A DNA stretch of 7,802 bases. It comes from Lamprocystis purpurea. Lineage in GTDB: Bacteria > Pseudomonadota > Gammaproteobacteria > Chromatiales > Chromatiaceae. The notes beneath the pieces are model-generated. The model saw only the letters and a program-made list of their open reading frames with translations. It was not told where the DNA came from and ran no database searches. The position numbers and the translations under genes are program-made. Below, piece after piece: positions 6,571-7,802 of this stretch. Position 1 is the stretch's first letter, and each line of letters opens with the position of its first letter. The DNA lies in contig DYRB01000126.1 in NCBI GenBank assembly GCA_020718945.1, positions 1 to 7,802 of the forward strand, read 5' to 3'.

Positions 6571-6921
6571 ATGACCGCCACCGCAGCCACCGCCGCCCCT
6601 GCGGGCGCACCCAGACTCCACGACCTCGAGTTCGACGCCGACGGCTTCCTCGCCGAGCCCACCCGGTGGAACGAGCCACTGGCCCGCCGCCTCGCCGAGG
6701 TGGACGGCATCGGCGAGCTCACCCCGGACCACTGGGCCATCATCCACTACATGCGCGAGCACCACTTCGCCTACGGCTCCCTGCCCCCCACCGCCCAGGC
6801 CTGCCACGCCCACGGTATGGACAAGCACGCGGTGGCACACCTGTTCGGCGGCTGTCGCGCCGCCTGGCGCATCGCCGGGTTGCCCAACCCAGGGGCCGAG
6901 GCCCTGAGCTACATGAGCTGA
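6571..6921 (+). CDS. DsrC/TusE-family protein lacking both conserved cysteines (RspA-like)
   Basis: A 116-residue protein of the TusE/DsrC/DsvC family. Family hallmarks are FDADGFL (21-27), the LTPDHWAIIHYMREHHFAYG segment (50-69) and the C-terminal WRIAGLPNP (99-107). In DsrC the C-terminal arm carries two cysteines: one just before the RxAGLPKP segment and the penultimate one after PTG. TusE keeps only the last. Aligning by AGLPxP, here these positions are Trp99 and Glu110, and the tail runs on as GAEALSYMS. Two other cysteines, Cys78 and Cys95, are not at the conserved sites. Without these residues it should not act as a sulfur carrier by the known persulfide/trisulfide mechanism; cysteine-less family members have been grouped as regulatory sulfur-related proteins (RspA). 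The start is supported by AGGAG 9 bases upstream. Its place after holC gives no metabolic clue. Confidence 0.85.
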   Translation: MTATAATAAPAGAPRLHDLEFDADGFLAEPTRWNEPLARRLAEVDGIGELTPDHWAIIHYMREHHFAYGSLPPTAQACHAHGMDKHAVAHLFGGCRAAWRIAGLPNPGAEALSYMS

Positions 6922-6939
6922 GGGCTTGTGAGGACCTCG

Positions 6940-7070
6940 GCCGCAAATCGCGCAAATTTACGCAAATGGGTCAGTCAGGCAGAGTCCACAGGTCACCCGG
7001 GGGGTGAACCGGAGACTGACAGGAAGTCCTTGTTTATTTGCGTCTGTTCGCGTTCATTTGCGGCTCAACT
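6940..7070. repeat. Inverted-repeat element, copy B (opposite orientation to copy A)
   Basis: The left arm (6940-6967) holds three CGCAAAT units spaced 9 and 10 bases. The right arm (7036-7064) holds diverged inverse units. The 68-base centre separates them. The right end is identical over 21 bases (7050-7070) to the reverse complement of 3087-3107 in copy A, including the AGTTGA flank. The opposite ends of both copies read CGGCCGCAAAT. The centres also share a CCCCCCGGG(G)TGACC core at nearly the same offset when copy B is reversed. It is therefore a second, more diverged copy in inverted orientation. It follows the DsrC-like gene and precedes the chimeric pseudogene. Confidence 0.78.
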
Positions 7071-7082
7071 GCTGTTGTCAAG

Positions 7083-7111
7083 TTGAAAGCCGCCGCCGGC
7101 ACCCCTAGCAC
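7083..7111 (+). promoter_or_regulatory. Candidate promoter for the TrpD2/Rieske pseudogene
   Basis: TTGAAA (7083-7088), a 17-base spacer and TAGCAC (7106-7111) form a plausible sigma70 promoter. It is followed by AGGAG (7135-7139) 6 bases before the ATG at 7146. The expression signals therefore look intact although the gene they serve is broken. It begins 12 bases after the end of inverted-repeat copy B. Confidence 0.4.
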
Positions 7112-7145
7112 GGGCGGCCCACACCCGGCCGAGCAGGAGAGCCCC

Positions 7146-7633
7146 ATGAGCAGTACCCTCACCCAGGCCCCCCAGGCGACCATGAGGTCCATCATCCAGC
7201 GCCTGGCCACGGGCCCCGAGCTGTCCAAGGACATCTCCCAGGAGGAGGCCCGCGCGGGCATGGGCGCCATCCTGGGCGCAAGACCCATCTGGTCACCGGC
7301 TTCGTGCACAAGCCCTATCCGCGCATCTATGCCCTGCTGGCCCGCCACGCCGGGTTCGACTCGGCCCTGCTGGTACGCGGGGTGGAGGGCGGGGTGGTGC
7401 CGTCCCTGCGCCAGACCGGGGTCTGCTTCAGCTACCGCAACCAGCACGAGGATTACCCCCTGTCCTACGGCTGCCTGCACGGGGACGCCATCAAGTGCTC
7501 CCTGCACGGCAGCCGCTTCTGCCTGCGGACCGGCGCCCCCTTGGACGCGCCCGCGGACACCCCGGTGGCCACCTTCGCCGTTGCCCTGGCCGATGGTCAG
7601 GTCTGGCTGGACCCGTCCCGGCGCACCAATTGA
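7146..7633 (+). pseudogene. Chimeric pseudogene: TrpD2/YbiB-like phosphoribosyltransferase pieces joined to a Rieske 3' half
   Basis: Three pieces of two genes are stitched together. Piece 1 (7146 to about 7277) reads MRSIIQRLATGPELSKDI then SQEEARAGMGAIL, the N-terminal helical domain of TrpD2/YbiB-like (anthranilate phosphoribosyltransferase-related) proteins. Piece 2 (about 7280-7438) is in another frame and reads KTHLVTGFVHKPYPRIYALL followed by LVRGVEGGVVPSLRQTG, a segment that lies some 200 residues further on in that family. Most of the catalytic domain is missing between them. Piece 3 (about 7439-7633), in frame with piece 2, reads HEDYPLSYG then CLHGDAIKCSLHGSRF and FAVALADGQVWLDP. 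This is the C-terminal half of a small Rieske [2Fe-2S] protein, with second ligand pair Cys (7496-7498) and His (7505-7507). The first ligand pair should be C-x-H; His (7445-7447) remains but the Cys is replaced by Asn. The join sits exactly at that cluster motif, so no functional cluster is expected. A TGA at 7631-7633 ends the frame. Confidence 0.8.
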
Positions 7634-7774
7634 GCTTGAGCGGAACCCCGTCGGCGCCAGACCGGCCAGGGGCGCCCAGCCGCAAGCCCTTGTGGTAGCA
7701 TGCGCGGCCTGATCGGGGCCGGTCCTGGGGACGCCCCTGTAAACACAAGGTTCTGTCTGCATTAGCTGTTGGGG
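7634..7774 (+). promoter_or_regulatory. Intergenic region with weak promoter-like signals
   Basis: GGCGCC at 7653-7658 and again at 7671-7676 can pair as a 6-bp stem with a 12-base loop, with no T-run after it. TGG-TAGCAT (7693-7701) resembles an extended -10 element without a good -35. GTTGGGG directly before the ATG at 7775 is a poor ribosome-binding site. These may serve the gene that begins at 7775. Confidence 0.3.
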
Positions 7775-7802
7775 ATGGCCAAGTCATTGAAGTGGCGGCT
7801 GT
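7775..7802 (+). CDS. Possible start of a gene cut by the window end
   Basis: ATG at 7775 opens a frame reading MAKSLKWRL before the window ends. Short basic starts of this kind (SLKWRL) are common in membrane-bound signalling proteins just before their first transmembrane helix, but nine residues cannot identify a family. The upstream gap is consistent with a 5' region. It could also be chance. Confidence 0.3.

Noticed and set aside
3087..7070. A composite transposon bounded by the two inverted-repeat copies
   Set aside because: The DNA between them holds conserved genes (lptG, pepA, holC) in near-standard order, with no transposase and no visible target duplication.
7304..7633. A functional small Rieske protein of 109 residues starting at 7304
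   Set aside because: The N-terminal part is a TrpD2-like fragment, the first cluster cysteine is Asn, and the ATG is internal without a good ribosome-binding site.

Overview
The window is GC-rich throughout and looks like chromosomal DNA of a gammaproteobacterium. The pepA-holC pair with lptG diverging from it is a gammaproteobacterial arrangement. The DsrC/TusE-family protein and base composition would suit a sulfur-oxidising lineage such as the Chromatiaceae, but that placement is inference, because no 16S rRNA or photosynthesis gene is present.

Layout from left to right. (1) Positions 59-1513, minus strand: an L,D-transpeptidase lipoprotein with a long Pro/Ala-rich, repeat-built tail. (2) Positions 1668-1930: a good sigma70-type promoter, a small hairpin that copies the tRNA acceptor stem, a tRNA-Thr(CGT) with encoded CCA, and a probable terminator. 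(3) Positions 2145-2385, minus strand: a TerB-like gene broken by an internal deletion and frameshift. (4) Positions 2593-3054, plus strand: an RDD-family membrane protein. (5) Positions 3087-3221: an inverted-repeat element in the convergent gap between the RDD gene and lptG. (6) Positions 3293-4357, minus strand: lptG without lptF beside it. (7) Positions 4533-6477, plus strand: pepA and holC, 7 bases apart. (8) Positions 6571-6921, plus strand: a DsrC/TusE-like protein lacking both conserved C-terminal cysteines. (9) Positions 6940-7070: a second, oppositely oriented copy of the inverted-repeat element. (10) Positions 7146-7633, plus strand: a broken chimeric gene made from two pieces of a TrpD2/YbiB-like phosphoribosyltransferase and the 3' half of a Rieske protein. 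(11) From 7775: the likely start of a gene that runs off the window.

Most intact genes are housekeeping: cell-wall crosslinking or remodelling (Ldt), LPS transport (LptG), peptide turnover (PepA), replication clamp loading (HolC) and a tRNA. They are separate transcription units rather than one pathway, apart from the likely pepA-holC operon.

I see no clear new multi-gene system. The parts worth a second look are the paired inverted-repeat elements with 10-bp-phased CGCAAAT units, the two genes wrecked by internal deletions, the cysteine-less DsrC-like protein, and the absence of lptF beside lptG.
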